Source: Pictodentalium vernedei
Taxonomy: Eukaryota; Mollusca; Scaphopoda; Dentaliida; Dentaliidae
DNA: 64,000 bases
Direction: 5' to 3'
Assembly (NCBI GenBank): GCA_031216915.1
Contig: CM062290.1
Span: 382,274,718 to 382,338,717, forward strand
The position numbers were made by a program, and so were the translations under genes. Positions within the stretch are counted from its first letter, which is position 1, and each line of letters begins with the position of its first letter. This document shows, in pieces, positions 23,531-35,387 of the stretch. Under the pieces are notes generated by a model, which was given only the letters and a program-made list of their open reading frames with translations, did not search any database and had not been told where the DNA came from.

Positions 23531-23829
23531 CACTTGGACGAATGCTGAGAGATCTTGGTGTGCCATACCATTTTTACACACAGCTCTACTTAGCATTCAA
23601 CCCATCTAATGCTTCTGAAACAGTTGGCACCGTGTCTGAAATGGAAAGATGCATCAACTCAGTCAGACAATGGATGTCCAGTCACCGGCTCAAAATGAAC
23701 GATTCAAAAACCGAAGTATTGGTCATTTCAAGGAAAAGAACAACTTTTTCCTCTTCTATTCCGTCAATCGATGTTAGTGATTCCACCACTCTAGTCACCA
23801 GCAATGCTAGGAACATTGGGTGTTTTTGA
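23523..23829 (+). pseudogene. LINE reverse transcriptase, YADD-less thumb part
   Basis: Resumes with a LGRMLRDLGVPYHFYTQLYL block. In the family this region reads YADDTQLYL; here YHFY is followed directly by TQLYL, so Ala-Asp-Asp (nine bases) is absent without a frame change. Continues through ERCINSVRQWMSSHRLKMN and KTEVLVIS, and breaks again near 23820. Confidence 0.85.
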
Positions 23830-24410
23830 TGCTAATCCCACCCTTGAGTCCCACATTAAAAAAATAGTAAAACTTGCTATTGGCAACTCAGGAAGCTGAG
23901 TGAACTCCGTTCCTTCCTTATCCGTAGAGCTCTGGAGCAACTGGTTCACTCCCTCATAGCATCTCATTTGGATTACTGCAATTCTCTTTTCCTTGGTTTA
24001 CCTCTGCAGCAGCTACAGAGAATTCAAAATATTGCTGCTCGAATTATCAGCGGTGCTAAACGCTTCGATCATATCACTGCTATCTTGAAGAATCTACATT
24101 GGCTTCCAGTCCAAAGTCGAGTGCATTTTAAAATCCTCTACTACTATTTAAATGCATTCATGGTCTTGCACCCGCGTACCTGCGCGACCTTCTCTCTCTC
24201 CACACACCCAGACGCTGTCTTCGTTCTTCTGACAATTTGTCACTGACTGTACCTTTCACGAGATCAGTGCTGGCGAGCGAGCGGGTTTTCTCAGTTGCTG
24301 GTACACGACTCTGGAATGCATTGCCCCAGAATCTTCGGTCACAAACAAGTTTACCCACCTTTAAAAAACATCTTAAAACTCATCTATTCAAATTACTTAT
24401 TTCATAATTT
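23830..24410 (+). pseudogene. LINE C-terminal region
   Basis: LESHIKKIVKLA (near 23850, shifted frame) is followed by MDYCNSLFLGLPLQQLQRIQ, NLHWLPVQSRVHFKIL, and in another frame RVFSVAGTRLWNALPQNLRS and FKKHLKTHLFKLL. At least two further frameshifts (about 23880 and 24175). This conserved tail follows the RT of CR1/L2-type elements. Confidence 0.82.
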
Positions 24411-24647
24411 CCGCAAACACAATCTGTTAAGCGTTTTAGGGCACCCTAGGTGGTTTCACGCTATATAAAATTAATTATTATTATTAATTATTATTATTTG
24501 GGTTAATTTTGAACTCAACTGTTTTTAGAGTGTATCTTCATGTATGACGCTCAAACATTATCCTTTTAATCTGAAGAAACCAGTAGTGTATAACATCACA
24601 AAACATGTGTGCAGTATTTGCTTGATTATTGTTTTTGTCATCTGTTT

Positions 24648-25070
24648 AAAAAATGTCAACAAACCAATCACGTGACCCTAATTGGAACGATATCGAGGAG
24701 CTCGTCCCAATTGGGGGGTCACATGATATAGTTTTGCTGAAATTGTTTGAAAAGTATATTCTTCAGCTGCTTACCCCTTACCCAACGTAAGGCTAAAACC
24801 GGCCAACGCTATTCACAAAAATCGCCAATTGATTTTCATTATTTTTTTCATTTTTTGTCTCTGAATAATAGTTTATGACCCCTCTTTGGAACGAGCTAGT
24901 CGAGCTCGTTCCAATGAAGGGTCATAACCTATGTTTTTTGAGACAAAAATGAAACAAATTTGTTATTCAAGAATTTCGATTGCAAGTGTCGTCTGCTTTT
25001 CGTGTTAGGTAAAGGGTTAATTTGTAAATTACGCGGGCGGATGCGGCAGATTTGTTAGGTAAAGGAATAA
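24648..25070. mobile_element. TTAA-type MITE, family B, copy 2, carrying a nested family C element
   Basis: Left part has the B hairpin (cacgtgaccctaattggaac ... ggggggtcacatgatatagt). Right part 'tttgtaaattacgcgggcgg' to 'ttgttaggtaaagg' (25021-25070) completes B after the nested element. The far-left terminus is decayed and the right TTAA is now ATAA. Confidence 0.75.
24771..25020. mobile_element. TTAA-type MITE, family C, copy 3, nested in family B
   Basis: Starts TTAC-CCCTTACCCAACGTAAGG and ends CGTGTTAGGTAAAGGG-TTAA, with the C hairpin (gacccctctttggaacgagc / gttccaatgaagggtcataa). It sits exactly at the TTAA expected in the B sequence 'ctgc-ttaa-tttgtaaatt'. Confidence 0.8.
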
Positions 25071-25602
25071 CAATGAATGGAGATTCACTGACTTCCTGAA
25101 CTTCGATAAATTTTTCGATTTCACAACAAACAAATTCGGGGTTATTTAAAGCCGTTTGTTGTTTCGAAAAGTATATTTGTAGTAATAAATCTTTGATAAA
25201 AGCAATGAGGTATGTTTCCAATAGTTGGACGATATGACCGAGCCGTCGGGCACCGATATCCTACACCCTCAAATTGTTTTTTTTTTAGTTCCACTCTGAT
25301 AACTGGTTAAGAGTTTGACTGTTATAACGTACTATTAACATGTCTATTCAAATATTATTTCGGTATGATCCACAATTCTAGAGTGAAACGTCCTTTGTAT
25401 TTGTGAAAATAAATGTGGCATTGTGTTACGTATTGTTTTTGAAAGGTATATTATAATCAATTTCATATTTTTCAGCATAAATTTGAAAGATATTGCAGGA
25501 GAGGAACTGTTTATAAGGAATGTACAGCACAAGGTAAAATATAACATTGAATACACTGACATTATATATTATTTCAAGCTCTCAAGCCACCCGTTAAATT
25601 CT
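25071..25602. other. no recognised feature
   Basis: AT-rich, with an 11-T run near 25278. Opposite-strand ORFs overlap at 25344-25623 without motifs. Confidence 0.4.
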
Positions 25603-25808
25603 TTAACCCTTTTCCTAACATGAAAAGCAGACGACACTTGCAAACAAAATTCTTGAATAACTAATTTGTTTCAATTTTTGTCTCAAAAAGATAGGTTATG
25701 ACCCCTCTTCGGAACGAGCTCGACGAGCTCGTTCCAAAGAGGGGTCATAACCTATGTTTTTGAGATAAAAATGAAAAAAATAATGAAAAGTAATTGGCGA
25801 TTTTTTGT
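25603..25808. mobile_element. TTAA-type MITE, family C, copy 4 (3'-truncated)
   Basis: Begins TTAA-CCCTTTTCCTAACATG and keeps the whole hairpin (gacccctcttcggaacgagc and complement) and 'aaaagtaattggcgattttt'. The last ~35 bp are replaced by the neighbouring foldback element. Confidence 0.75.
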
Positions 25809-26262
25809 GATTGAGAAACATTCCTTGCGTTAATTGAAAGAAAATGAATGTATATGATATATTTTAGATTTATGAATCGTCTAGAATATTTTAGTTGTTC
25901 AGAAACTGAGCCATACGTTGGATTTCCGACCAACTGCAATATTCCATTCGATTAAATCTAAACATAAACGAACTATTTAAGGAATAGACTGGTTTCAGGC
26001 CATAACGGCGTCGAATTCTTAAAAAAAAATTACTTGTCACCCGAGAGCTTCGAATATGATGCTGTTATGGCATGGAATCAGCCTAGCCCTAAAATAGTCC
26101 ATCGCCTATGCTCAGATTCAATCCTTTGAAATATTTCAGTTGATTAAAAAAGTGAACGTAGGGTTCGCTTTTTCGATCAACTAAAATACCCCAGCCGATT
26201 GAATCTAAAACACCGTGAAATGCTTTTTCTTCGAATCAGTGCAATAAATGTTTCTCAGTCGA
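25809..26262. mobile_element. foldback element with long inverted arms
   Basis: Starts 'gattgagaaacattccttgc' and ends with the diverged inverse 'gcaataaatgtttctcagtc'. The arms stay alignable for well over 100 bp, through the 'attttagttg'/'cagttgatt' and 'aatctaaaca'/'tagattcaat' segments. The centre contains 'ggccataacggcgtcgaatt' and the inverted 'gaatatgatgctgttatgg'. Related fragments at 41307-41573 and 63787-63870. Confidence 0.65.
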
Positions 26263-26493
26263 GCCGCGATCTGACCAGATATTTGATGACTCTGTCAATA
26301 CTCTTAGACATGTTTTCACAAAACAGTTATGAATAAAGCCACACCACAACTATAGCTTTGTGATTAGTTTAAACAATATTTATTCAGAATTGAACATGAT
26401 ATAATACATACAAAAGGTTGATAATGTTACATTAACTGTACCGAATTTATAATAAAAGGTATGCAGTACAGCAAGACATGTAGAAATAGCTGA

Positions 26494-26877
26494 CAATATC
26501 AAAGGAGAGGATTCGGCAGAAAGCACTTAGTTTATATAAGCCGTCTCCTGATATCAAAGGAGAGGATTCGGCAGAAAGCACTTAGTTTATATAAGCCGTC
26601 TCCTGATATCAAAGGAGAGGATTCGGCAGAAAGCACTTAGTTTATATAAGCCGTCTCCTGATATCAAAGGAGAGGATTCGGCAGAAAGCACTTAGTTTAT
26701 ATAAGCCGTCTCCTGATATCAAAGGAGAGGATTCGGCAGAAAGCACTTAGCTTATATAAGCCGTCTCCTGATATCAAAGAAGTGGATTCGGCAGAAAGCA
26801 CTTAGCTTATATAAGCCGTCTCCTGATATCAAAGGAGAGGATTCGGCAGAAAGCACTTAGCTTATATAAGCCGACTT
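26494..26877. repeat. 55-bp tandem repeat, 7 copies
   Basis: Unit begins 'gatatcaaaggagaggattc' and ends 'tatataagccgtctcct'. Copies start near 26494, 26549, 26604, 26659, 26714, 26769 and 26824, nearly identical; a T to C change (agtttatat to agcttatat) marks the last three. Each copy has a TATATAA box-like string. No ORF crosses it. Confidence 0.92.
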
Positions 26878-28017
26878 CTGAGCTTTGTGATTACACCGTG
26901 TCCTTTCATAAACTATGTTAATATCTTGATGTTTTCAAGGCGAAAAGACAACCTTTTGATTGGAATATCTTAACAGGAGCACGGAAGAACATATTTATAA
27001 CTTTGTAAGAAAAGGGACGCAACATTAAATTCGAAATGGCCGGTATTGGAAATTTGAGTTCAGTGTCGGTTTTGGTATTGTTATGGGGGTATACCTCGGA
27101 ATCGGTTCGATGTTCGGTATCTGACTTGATTGAGACTAATAGTAGTATGCCTTGAGCAGTTACAGAAAATGACAAACTAAGAGTGTGGCATTTCTTGAGC
27201 CGTCAAACAAAATGACAAACTAATAGTAGTACGTCTTGAGCTGTCAGACAATATGACAACTAACAGTTGTACTTCTTGAGCTGTTACACAAAATGACAAA
27301 CTAACAGTGGCATTTCCTGAGCTGTTACACAAATTGACAAACTAACACTGGCATTTCTTGAGCTGTTACATAAAACGACAAACTAACAGAGGCATTTCTT
27401 GAGCTGTTACACAAAATGACAGTGGCATTTCCTCTGCTGTTACACAAAATGACAAACTGACAGTGGCATTTCTTGAGCTGTTACACAAAATGACAAACTA
27501 ACAGTGGCATTTCTTGAGCTGTTACACAAAATGACAAACTAACAGTGGCATTTCTTGAGCTCTTACACAAAATGACAAACTAAAAGTGACATTTCTTGAG
27601 CTGTAACACAAAATGACAAACTAACAGTGGCATGTCTTGAGCTGTAACACAAATGACAAACTAAACTAATAGTAGTACATCTTGAGCTGTTACACAATAT
27701 GGGAAACTAAGAGTGGCATTTTTTGAGCTCTTACACAAAATGACAACTAAAAAGTGTCATTTCTTGAGCTGTTACACAAAATGACAAACTAACAGTGGCA
27801 TTTCTTGAGCTGCTACACAAAATGACAAACTAACAGTGGCATTTCTTGAGTTGTTACACAAAATGACAAACTAACAGTGGCATTTCTTGAGCTGTTACAC
27901 AAAATGACAAACTAACAGTGGCATTTCTTGAGCTGTTACACAAAATGACAAACTAACAGTGGCATTTCTTGAGCTGTTACACAAAATGACAAACTAACAG
28001 TGGCTTTTCTTGAGCTG

Positions 28018-29511
28018 TTACACAAAATGATAAACCAACAGTGGCATTTCTTGAGCTGTTACACAAAATGACAAACTAACAGTGGCATTTCTTGGGCTGT
28101 TCACAAAATGATAAACTAACAGTGGCATTTCTTGAGCTGTTACACAACATGACAAACTAAGAGTGGCATTTCTTGACCTGTAACACAAAGTGACAAAGTA
28201 GCAGTGGCATGTCTTGAGCTGTAACACAAAATGACAAACTAAACTAATAGTAGTACCTCTTGAGCTGTTACACAATATGGGAAACTAACAGTGGCATTTT
28301 TTGAGCTGTTACACAAAATGACAAACTAACAGTGGCATTTCTTGAGCTGTTACACAAAATGACAAACTAACAGTGGCTTTTCTTGAGCTGTTACAGAAAA
28401 TGATAAACTAACAGTGGCATTTCTTGAGCTGCTACACAAAATGACAAACTAACAGTGGCATTTCTTGAGCTGCTACACAAAATGACAAACTAACAGTGGC
28501 ATTTCTTGAGCTGTTACACAAAATGACAAACTAACAGTGGCATTTCTTGGGCTGTTACACAAAATGATAAACTAACAGTGGCATTTCTTGAGCTGTTACA
28601 CAACATGACAAACTAAGAGTGGCATTTCTTGACCTGTAACACAAAGTGACAAAGTAGCAGTAGCATGTCTTGAGCTGTAACACAAAATGACAAACTAAAC
28701 TAATAGTAGTCCCTCTTGAGCTGTTGCACAATATGGGAAACTAACAGTGGCTTTTCTTGAGCTGCTACACAAAATGACAAACCAACAGTGGCATTTCTTG
28801 AGCTGTTACACAAAATGACAAACTAACAGTGGCATTTCTTGGGCTGTTCACAAAATGATAAACTAACAGTGGCATTTCTTGAGCTGTTACACAACATGAC
28901 AAACTAAGAGTGGCATTTCTTGACCTGTAACACAAAGTGACAAAGTAGCAGTGGCATGTCTTGAGCTGTAACACAAAATGACAAACTAAACTAATAGTAG
29001 TACCTCTTGAGCTGTTACACAATATGGGAAACTAACAGTGGCATTTTTTGAGCTGTTACACAAAATGACAAACTAACAGTGGCATTTCTTGAGCTGTTAC
29101 ACAAAATGACAAACTAACAGTGGCTTTTCTTGAGCTGTTACAGAAAATGATAAACTAACAGTGGCATTTCTTGAGCTGCTACACAAAATGACAAACTAAC
29201 AGTGGCATTTCTTGAGCTGCTACACAAAATGACAAACTAACAGTGGCATTTCTTGAGCTGTTACACAAAATGACAAACTAACAGTGGCATTTCTTGGGCT
29301 GTTACACAAAATGATAAACTAACAGTGGCATTTCTTGAGCTGTTACACAACATGACAAACTAAGAGTGGCATTTCTTGACCTGTAACACAAAGTGACAAA
29401 GTAGCAGTAGCATGTCTTGAGCTGTAACCCAAAATGACAAACTAAACTAATAGTAGTCCCTCTTGAGCTGTTGCACAATATGGGAAACTAACAGTGGCAT
29501 TTTTTGAGCTG
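28018..29511. repeat. 747-bp higher-order duplication within the minisatellite
   Basis: Rare variants recur with a 747-bp offset: the block with 'aaactaaactaatagtagta', 'caatatgggaaac' and 'cttgacctgtaacac' at about 28170-28290 returns at 28917-29037, and an 85-codon minus-strand reading recurs almost unchanged (28018 and 28765). Together about 18 units per copy. Confidence 0.85.
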
Positions 29512-32141
29512 TTACACAAAATGACAACTAAAAATTGTCATTTCTTGAGCTGTTACACAAAATGACAAACTAACAGTGGCATTTCTTGAGCTGCTACACA
29601 AAATGACAAACTAACAGTGGCATTTCTTGAGCTGTAACACAAAATGACAAACTAACAGTGGCTTTTCTTGAGCTGTTACACAAAATGATAAACTAACAGT
29701 GGCATTTCTTGGGCTGTTACACAAAATGACAAACTAACAGTGGCATTTCTTGAGCTGCTACACAAAATGACAAACTAACAGTGGCATTTCTTGAGCTGTT
29801 ACACAAAATGACAAACTAACAGTGGCTTTTCTTGAGCTGTTACACAAAATGATAAACTAACAGTGGCATTTCTTGAGCTGCTACACAAAATGACAAACTA
29901 ACAGTGGCATTTCTTGAGCTGCTACACAAAATGACAAACTAACAGTGGCATTTCTTGAGCTGTTACACAAAATGACAAACTAACAGTGGCACTTCTTGGG
30001 CTGTTACACAAAATGATAAACTAACAGTGGCATTTCTTGAGCTGTTACACAACATGACAAACTAAGAGTGGCATTTCTTGACCTGTAACACAAAGTGACA
30101 AAGTAGCAGTGGCATGTCTTGAGCTGTAACACAAAATGACAAACTAAACTAATAGTAGTACCTCTTGAGCTGTTACACAATATGGGAAACTAACAGTGGC
30201 ATTTTTTGAGCTGTTACACAAAATGACAAACTAACAGTGGCATTTCTTGAGCTGTTACACAAAATGACAAACGAACAGTGGCATTTCTTGAGCTGTTACA
30301 CAAAATGACAAACTTACAGTGGCATTTTTTGGGCTGTTACACAAAATGACAAACTAACAGTGGCATTTCTTGAGCTGTTACACAAAATGACAAACTAACA
30401 GTGGCATTTCTTGAGCTGTTACACAAAATAACAAACTAAGAGTGGCATGTCTCGAGCTGTAACACAAAATGACAAACTAACAGTAGTACTGTACTCCTTG
30501 AGCTGTTACAAATAATGGTAAGGTAACAATAGTGTGTTTCTTGTGCTGTTACATAAAATGACTAACTAATAGTAGTACATGGTGAGCTGTTACTAAAAAC
30601 AAAACAACAGAGGTACTCCTTGAGCTGTTACACGAAATGCCTCCTGAGCTGTTAATGAAAATAACGAACTAACTTTAGTGCTTCTTGAACTGTTACAAAA
30701 AATGACAAAATAACAGTAGTACGGTTTGTTCTGTTACAAAAAACGACAAACTAATAGTTGTACCTCTTGTGCTGTTACATAAATGACAACCCAGAAGAAA
30801 TGCAGCTTGGGCTGCTACGAAAATGACAACTTAACATTAGTATTAATGAGCTATTACAAAGAATTACAAACTAATAGTATCTGTCTTGAGCTGTTTCAGA
30901 AAATAACAAACTAATAGAAGTACACCTTGTGTTGTTGCAGAAATGAAAAAATAACAGTAGCACTTCTTGAGCCGTTACAAAAAATGAAAAGCTAACAGAA
31001 GTACGCCTTCAGCTGTTACACAAAATGACAAACTAATAGTAGTACATCTTGAGCTGTCATACAATATGACAAACTAACAGTAGTACTTCTTGAGCTGTTA
31101 CACAAAATGACAAACTAATAGTAGTACGTCTTGAGCTGTCAGACAATATGACAACTAACAGTTGTACTTCTTGAGCAGTTACACAAAATGACAAACTAAT
31201 AGTGGCATTTCTTCAGCTGTAACACCAAATGACAAACTAATAGTAGTACATCTTGAACTGTTACACAAAATGACAAACTGAGAGTGGCATTTCTTGAGCT
31301 GTTACACATAATGACAAACTAACTTTTTGAGCTGTTACAGACAATGGCAAGATAACAGTAGTGTTTCTTGGGCTGTTATATAAAATCACAAACTAATAGT
31401 AGTTCATGGTGATCTGTTACTAAAACCAACAGAGGTACTCCTTGAGATGTTACACGAAATGCCTCCTAAGCTGTTACTGAAATGACGAACTAACTTTTGT
31501 GCTTCTTGGGCTGTTACACAAAATGACAAAATAGCAGTAGTGCGTTTTGTTCTGTTACAAAAAACGACAAACTAATAGTTGTACATCTTGCGTTGTTACA
31601 TAAATGACAACCCAGAAGAAATGCGCCTTGAGATGTTACGAAAATGACAAACTAACATTAGTACTAGTGAGCTATTACAAAGAATGACAAACTAACAGTA
31701 GTATGTCTTAAGCTGTTACAGGAAATGACAAACTAATAGAAGTACACCATGTGCTGTTAAATGAAAAACGGATAGTAGTATTTCTCTCACAGGAACCGAC
31801 GAACTAACAGTGGTGCCTCTTGAGCTGTTATAAAAATGCCAAACTAACATTAATACTTCTTGAGCTATTACAAAAAATGAGGAACTAATAGTAGTATGTC
31901 TTGTTACACGAACTGACAAACTAATAGAAGTACGCCTTACTCTATTACAGAAATAACAAACTAACAGTAGTTCTTCTTGCATTGTTTCCAAAAATAATAA
32001 CCTAACAACAGTACTTCTTGAGCTGTTACACAAAATGACAAACTGGTCGTAATGCTTGCTGCGTTGCTACAAAAAATGACGAACTAAAATTTGTACTTGT
32101 CGAGCTGTTACAAAAAATCACAAACTAATAGGTTGTATGTA

Positions 32142-32390
32142 TTAAGCCTTTACCCAACGCAGACGATATCAAAAATTATTATTTTGAATATCGTTTTTTC
32201 AAATGTTTCAAATAATTTCAACAAAACCATATCATGTGACCCCTCGTTGGAACGAGCTCGACGAGCTCGTTCCAACGAGGGGTCACATGATATGGTTTTG
32301 TCGAATTTTTTTGAAAAATAATTTTTTTTCAACTGCTGAATTTACATATTACGCGGGCGGATGCGGGCGATTCGTTGGGTAAAGGGTTAA
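32142..32390. mobile_element. TTAA-type MITE, family B, copy 3 (cleanest copy)
   Basis: 249 bp with TTAA on both sides, termini GCCTTTACCCAACGCAGACG and CGATTCGTTGGGTAAAGGG, and a perfect hairpin of 'catatcatgtgacccctcgt' plus 'ggaacgagctcgacgagctc'. It splits a minisatellite unit; an unsplit unit at 31705 reads 'agtatgtcttaagctgttac', which supplies the TTAA. Confidence 0.9.
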
Positions 32391-33273
32391 GCTGTTACAC
32401 GAAATGATAAACTAATGGAAGTACAACATTAACTATTACAAAAAGTAACTAACTACCAGTAGTACTTCTTGAGGTGTTACAAAAATGACAAACGAATAGT
32501 AGTGCGTCTTCGGCTGTTACACAAAATTACAAAATAGTAGTACTTCTTGAGCTGTTACAAAAGTGGCAAACTAACAGTAGTACGTCTAGTGGTGTTACAA
32601 AAAATGATAAACTAACAGTAGTAGCTCTTTAGCAGTTACAAAAATGGCAAACTAACAGTAGTACCTCTTGAGTTGTTACCAAAAAATGACAAACTAACAG
32701 TAGTACTTCTTGATTAAGCTGTTACAAAAATGACAAACTAACAGTAGTACCTCTTAACCTCTTACAAAAAATGACAAACTACAGTAGTACCTCTTGGCCT
32801 GATACAACAAATGGCAAACTAACAGTAGTACCCCTTGAGTTGTTACCAAACAATGACAAACTAACAGTAGTACCTCTTGACCTGTTACAACAAATGACAA
32901 ACTAACAGTAGTACCTCTTGAGCTGTTACACAAAATGACCTACTGCCTGATTCAAGCTGTTACAGAAAATGAAAAACCAACAGAGTTATACCTCTTGAGC
33001 TGTTAAAAATTGACAAACTAACAGTAGCACTTCTTGAGCTGTTACACTAGATGACAAATTAGTAATTTTGCGTTTCGAGCTGTTACAATAAAATGACAAA
33101 CTTACAGTAGTACTTCTTGAGCTGTTACAGAAATGACAAACTAACAGGAGTACTTTTTGAGCTGTTACTAAAAAATGACAAACTAACGGTATTTCTTCAT
33201 GAGCTCTTACAAAAATGACAAACTAACAGTACTTCTTCTTTCGCTGTTATAAAAAATCATTAACTGGCAGTAG

Positions 33274-33534
33274 TACAGTACGTGGAGAGTTAATTGTAAC
33301 TAAATCACCCGCGGAGTGGAGTTATCACCCAAACTATAACTTTCAAATTTTGTACATATGGACAATAAACACAAGCAATGTTTCAGCCAATGGACCTCCG
33401 GGTTTAACCCGGAGGTCCATTGGTTGAAACTTTGACTGTGCTTGTTTTGCTTTGCAACAAATTTGAAATTATTGCATAGGTGGAATCTCCACTCTGCGTG
33501 TGATTTAGTGATAATACACTCTCCACATACTGTA
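33274..33534. mobile_element. TA-type MITE, family A-prime, copy 1
   Basis: Flanked by TA, termini CAGTACGTGGAGAGTTAATT and (inverted) CAGTATGTGGAGAGTG. It shares the central hairpin 'ccaatggacctccgggt' with family A but none of its termini. Inserted in a minisatellite unit: the flanks join as 'ggcagtag-ta-cttcttcagc', which is the normal unit. Confidence 0.87.
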
Positions 33535-34396
33535 CTTCTTCAGCTGTTCCACAAAATGACAAACTGGCAGCAATACGTTTTGCGCTGTTACAGAAAATGA
33601 CAAATTAACAGTAGTACGTCTTGAGCAGTTACACAAAATGACAAACTAACAGCAGCACATCTTGAACTGTTACAGAAAATGACAAACTGGCAGTTGTAAG
33701 TTTCGAGCTGTTACAGAAAATGACAAAGTAATAGTAGTACTCTTGGGCTGTTACAAAAAAATAACAAACCGGCAGTGATACTTTTTGGTCGGCTACACAA
33801 AATGACGAACTAACAGTAGTACGTCTCGAACTGTTACAAAAATGACAAACTAATAGCGGTATTTCTTGAGATGTTACAGAAAAGGCAAACTGACAGTAGT
33901 ACGTCTTGAGTTGTTACACAAAATGACGAAGTAATAGTGGTACGTCTTGAGCTGTTACACAAAATGACAAACTAACAGTAGTACTTCTTGAGATGTTTAA
34001 AAAATGACAAGATAACAGTAGCACATCTTGAGCTGTTTCAAAAAATGACAAGATAACAGTAGTACGTCTTGAACCGTTACACAAAATGATAAACTAAATA
34101 TAGTATCTCTTGAGCTGTTACACACAACAAAACACTGGCAGTAGTACGTTTCAAGCCGTTACACAAAATGAAAGACTAACAGTAGTACGTCTTGAGCTGT
34201 TACAAAAATGACAGACTAGTAGTTGTCCGCCTTGAACCGTTACACAATATGACAAACTAAGAGTAGTACGCCTTGAGCTGATAGAAAAAATGATACTCAC
34301 AGTAGTACATCTTTAGCTGTTACAAGTCAGGACAAACTAACAATCTTGAGCTATTATGAGAACGAACGAACTGACAGTAGTACGTTTTGACCTTCC

Positions 34397-35278
34397 CTCT
34401 TTTCAGTGACAGCTAAATAAATTTGACCGTGCTGAATTTTTGATTACAGACAACAAATGGACAAACGGATTAACCAATTTGTACTGGTACTTTTTGACCT
34501 GCTAATATTTTGATTGCAAAAAAAGAAATTAGATATTTAGTACAGCGGTTCTTTGTTAATTGAATGGTCAATTACCCAGTGAAAGTATTCAATTAACAGG
34601 AACCCTCACTTACTTAGAATTTAATCATCTTGACATAAACTGAGTATTCATGCTGTTACATATTGTTCATTAGAGCTCACTGAGCTCACGAAACTCTGAC
34701 ATACAAGATATAATTGATTACCCCCTCAGTTACCCATCCGCACACTGATGTCAAAATATCAAGCAACAACGTTTTCGCATAATTCAACTCGATATTTCAC
34801 TAATTCAGCCATGTGTGATAGAATGCACTAAGTGTGTGAGATGTGCTCTGTCAAAGAAGACTGAATTGATTAACCCTTAAATGCCTAGCGATTTTATATC
34901 TATTTGCTATCCATTGACAGTCCACATCCTGTGGAATTGCAGTTGGTTCTTGACAAGCCTTGGCAGCCTGTATAGGCAGCCAAATCTTTCCTTAAATAGC
35001 TGCCACAGCTTTTAGGCTGTAGCCTGCAATTTTCCACCAGAGACTGCATGTTGGGGCACCTGTTCTATTGCAATAAAAATTATTTAAGTTGGAAATAGGC
35101 CTTCATTGGTAAAAGGCACACCTCTAAAACCGCCAAATGTCATTCAAAACAATATACGAGATGAACGAGTAGCCGCTGGCTTAGTATGAGCTGGAAAATT
35201 CAAATATATCTTACTTGTGTTTGTATGCATACATATTTCTGTCTGTTGAAATTGAATATTTTTATTCTATATTTCCAG
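34397..35278. other. no recognised feature
   Basis: Follows the minisatellite. 'ttaacccttaaatgcctagc' at 34872 resembles the ends of the TTAA MITEs, but no partner end was found. Small inverted repeat 'ttggcagcctgtataggcagccaa' at about 34959. Confidence 0.4.
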
Positions 35279-35387
35279 GTACCTAAATTCTTTTACAAAC
35301 TTTTGCAACAGAAATTGGAATTATCATCTGTCAGAGATCTTTGTCGTTTTGAAAATGCTTTAAATAAACTCTTTGGTTCAAAATAAT
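35279..35387 (+). CDS. possible orphan terminal exon
   Basis: A pyrimidine-rich acceptor (ttttattctatatttccag, ending 35278) precedes an open frame: VPKFFYKLLQQKLELSSVRD, then a short stretch ending LNKLFGSK and TAA at 35385. The composition looks protein-like (amphipathic, charged) and it begins precisely at the acceptor. No upstream exon was found on the plus strand and I do not recognise the family. May equally be chance. Confidence 0.25.

Larger units (their letters stand above)
22000..24500 (+). mobile_element. 5'-truncated L2/CR1-like LINE, inactivated
   Basis: Ordered remnants of one non-LTR retrotransposon ORF2: end of an APE endonuclease, linker, reverse transcriptase, C-terminal region, then a short (att)n-type tail (about 24470-24500) after 'cgctatataaaatt'. 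The CR1/L2 assignment rests on the C-terminal LDYCNSL..GLP / LHWLPV / RLWNALP signature and the simple-repeat tail. The 5' half of the element (ORF1, start of endonuclease) is absent, as usual for LINE copies. Frameshifts and deletions make it non-functional. Confidence 0.85.
27136..34396. repeat. 7.2-kb minisatellite, 41-bp unit
   Basis: Consensus pieces are 'gacaaactaacagtggcatt' and 'tcttgagctgttacacaaaa'. About 165-175 units including diverged ones. The core (about 27280-30480) is highly uniform with 'agtggcat'; both flanks are more diverged and carry 'agtagtac' at that place. 41 is not a multiple of 3, so long ORFs across it are fortuitous. Two MITEs are inserted (32142 and 33274). No host gene is visible. 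Confidence 0.95.

Noticed and set aside
28018..29022. 85-codon minus-strand ORFs repeated at 28018 and 28765
   Set aside because: They are readings of the minisatellite; a 41-bp unit shifts frame each repeat and the apparent Cys-rich protein is a by-product.
27136..34396. CRISPR-like array (41-bp repeats)
   Set aside because: Units abut without unique spacers and the sequence is clearly eukaryotic; it is a minisatellite.
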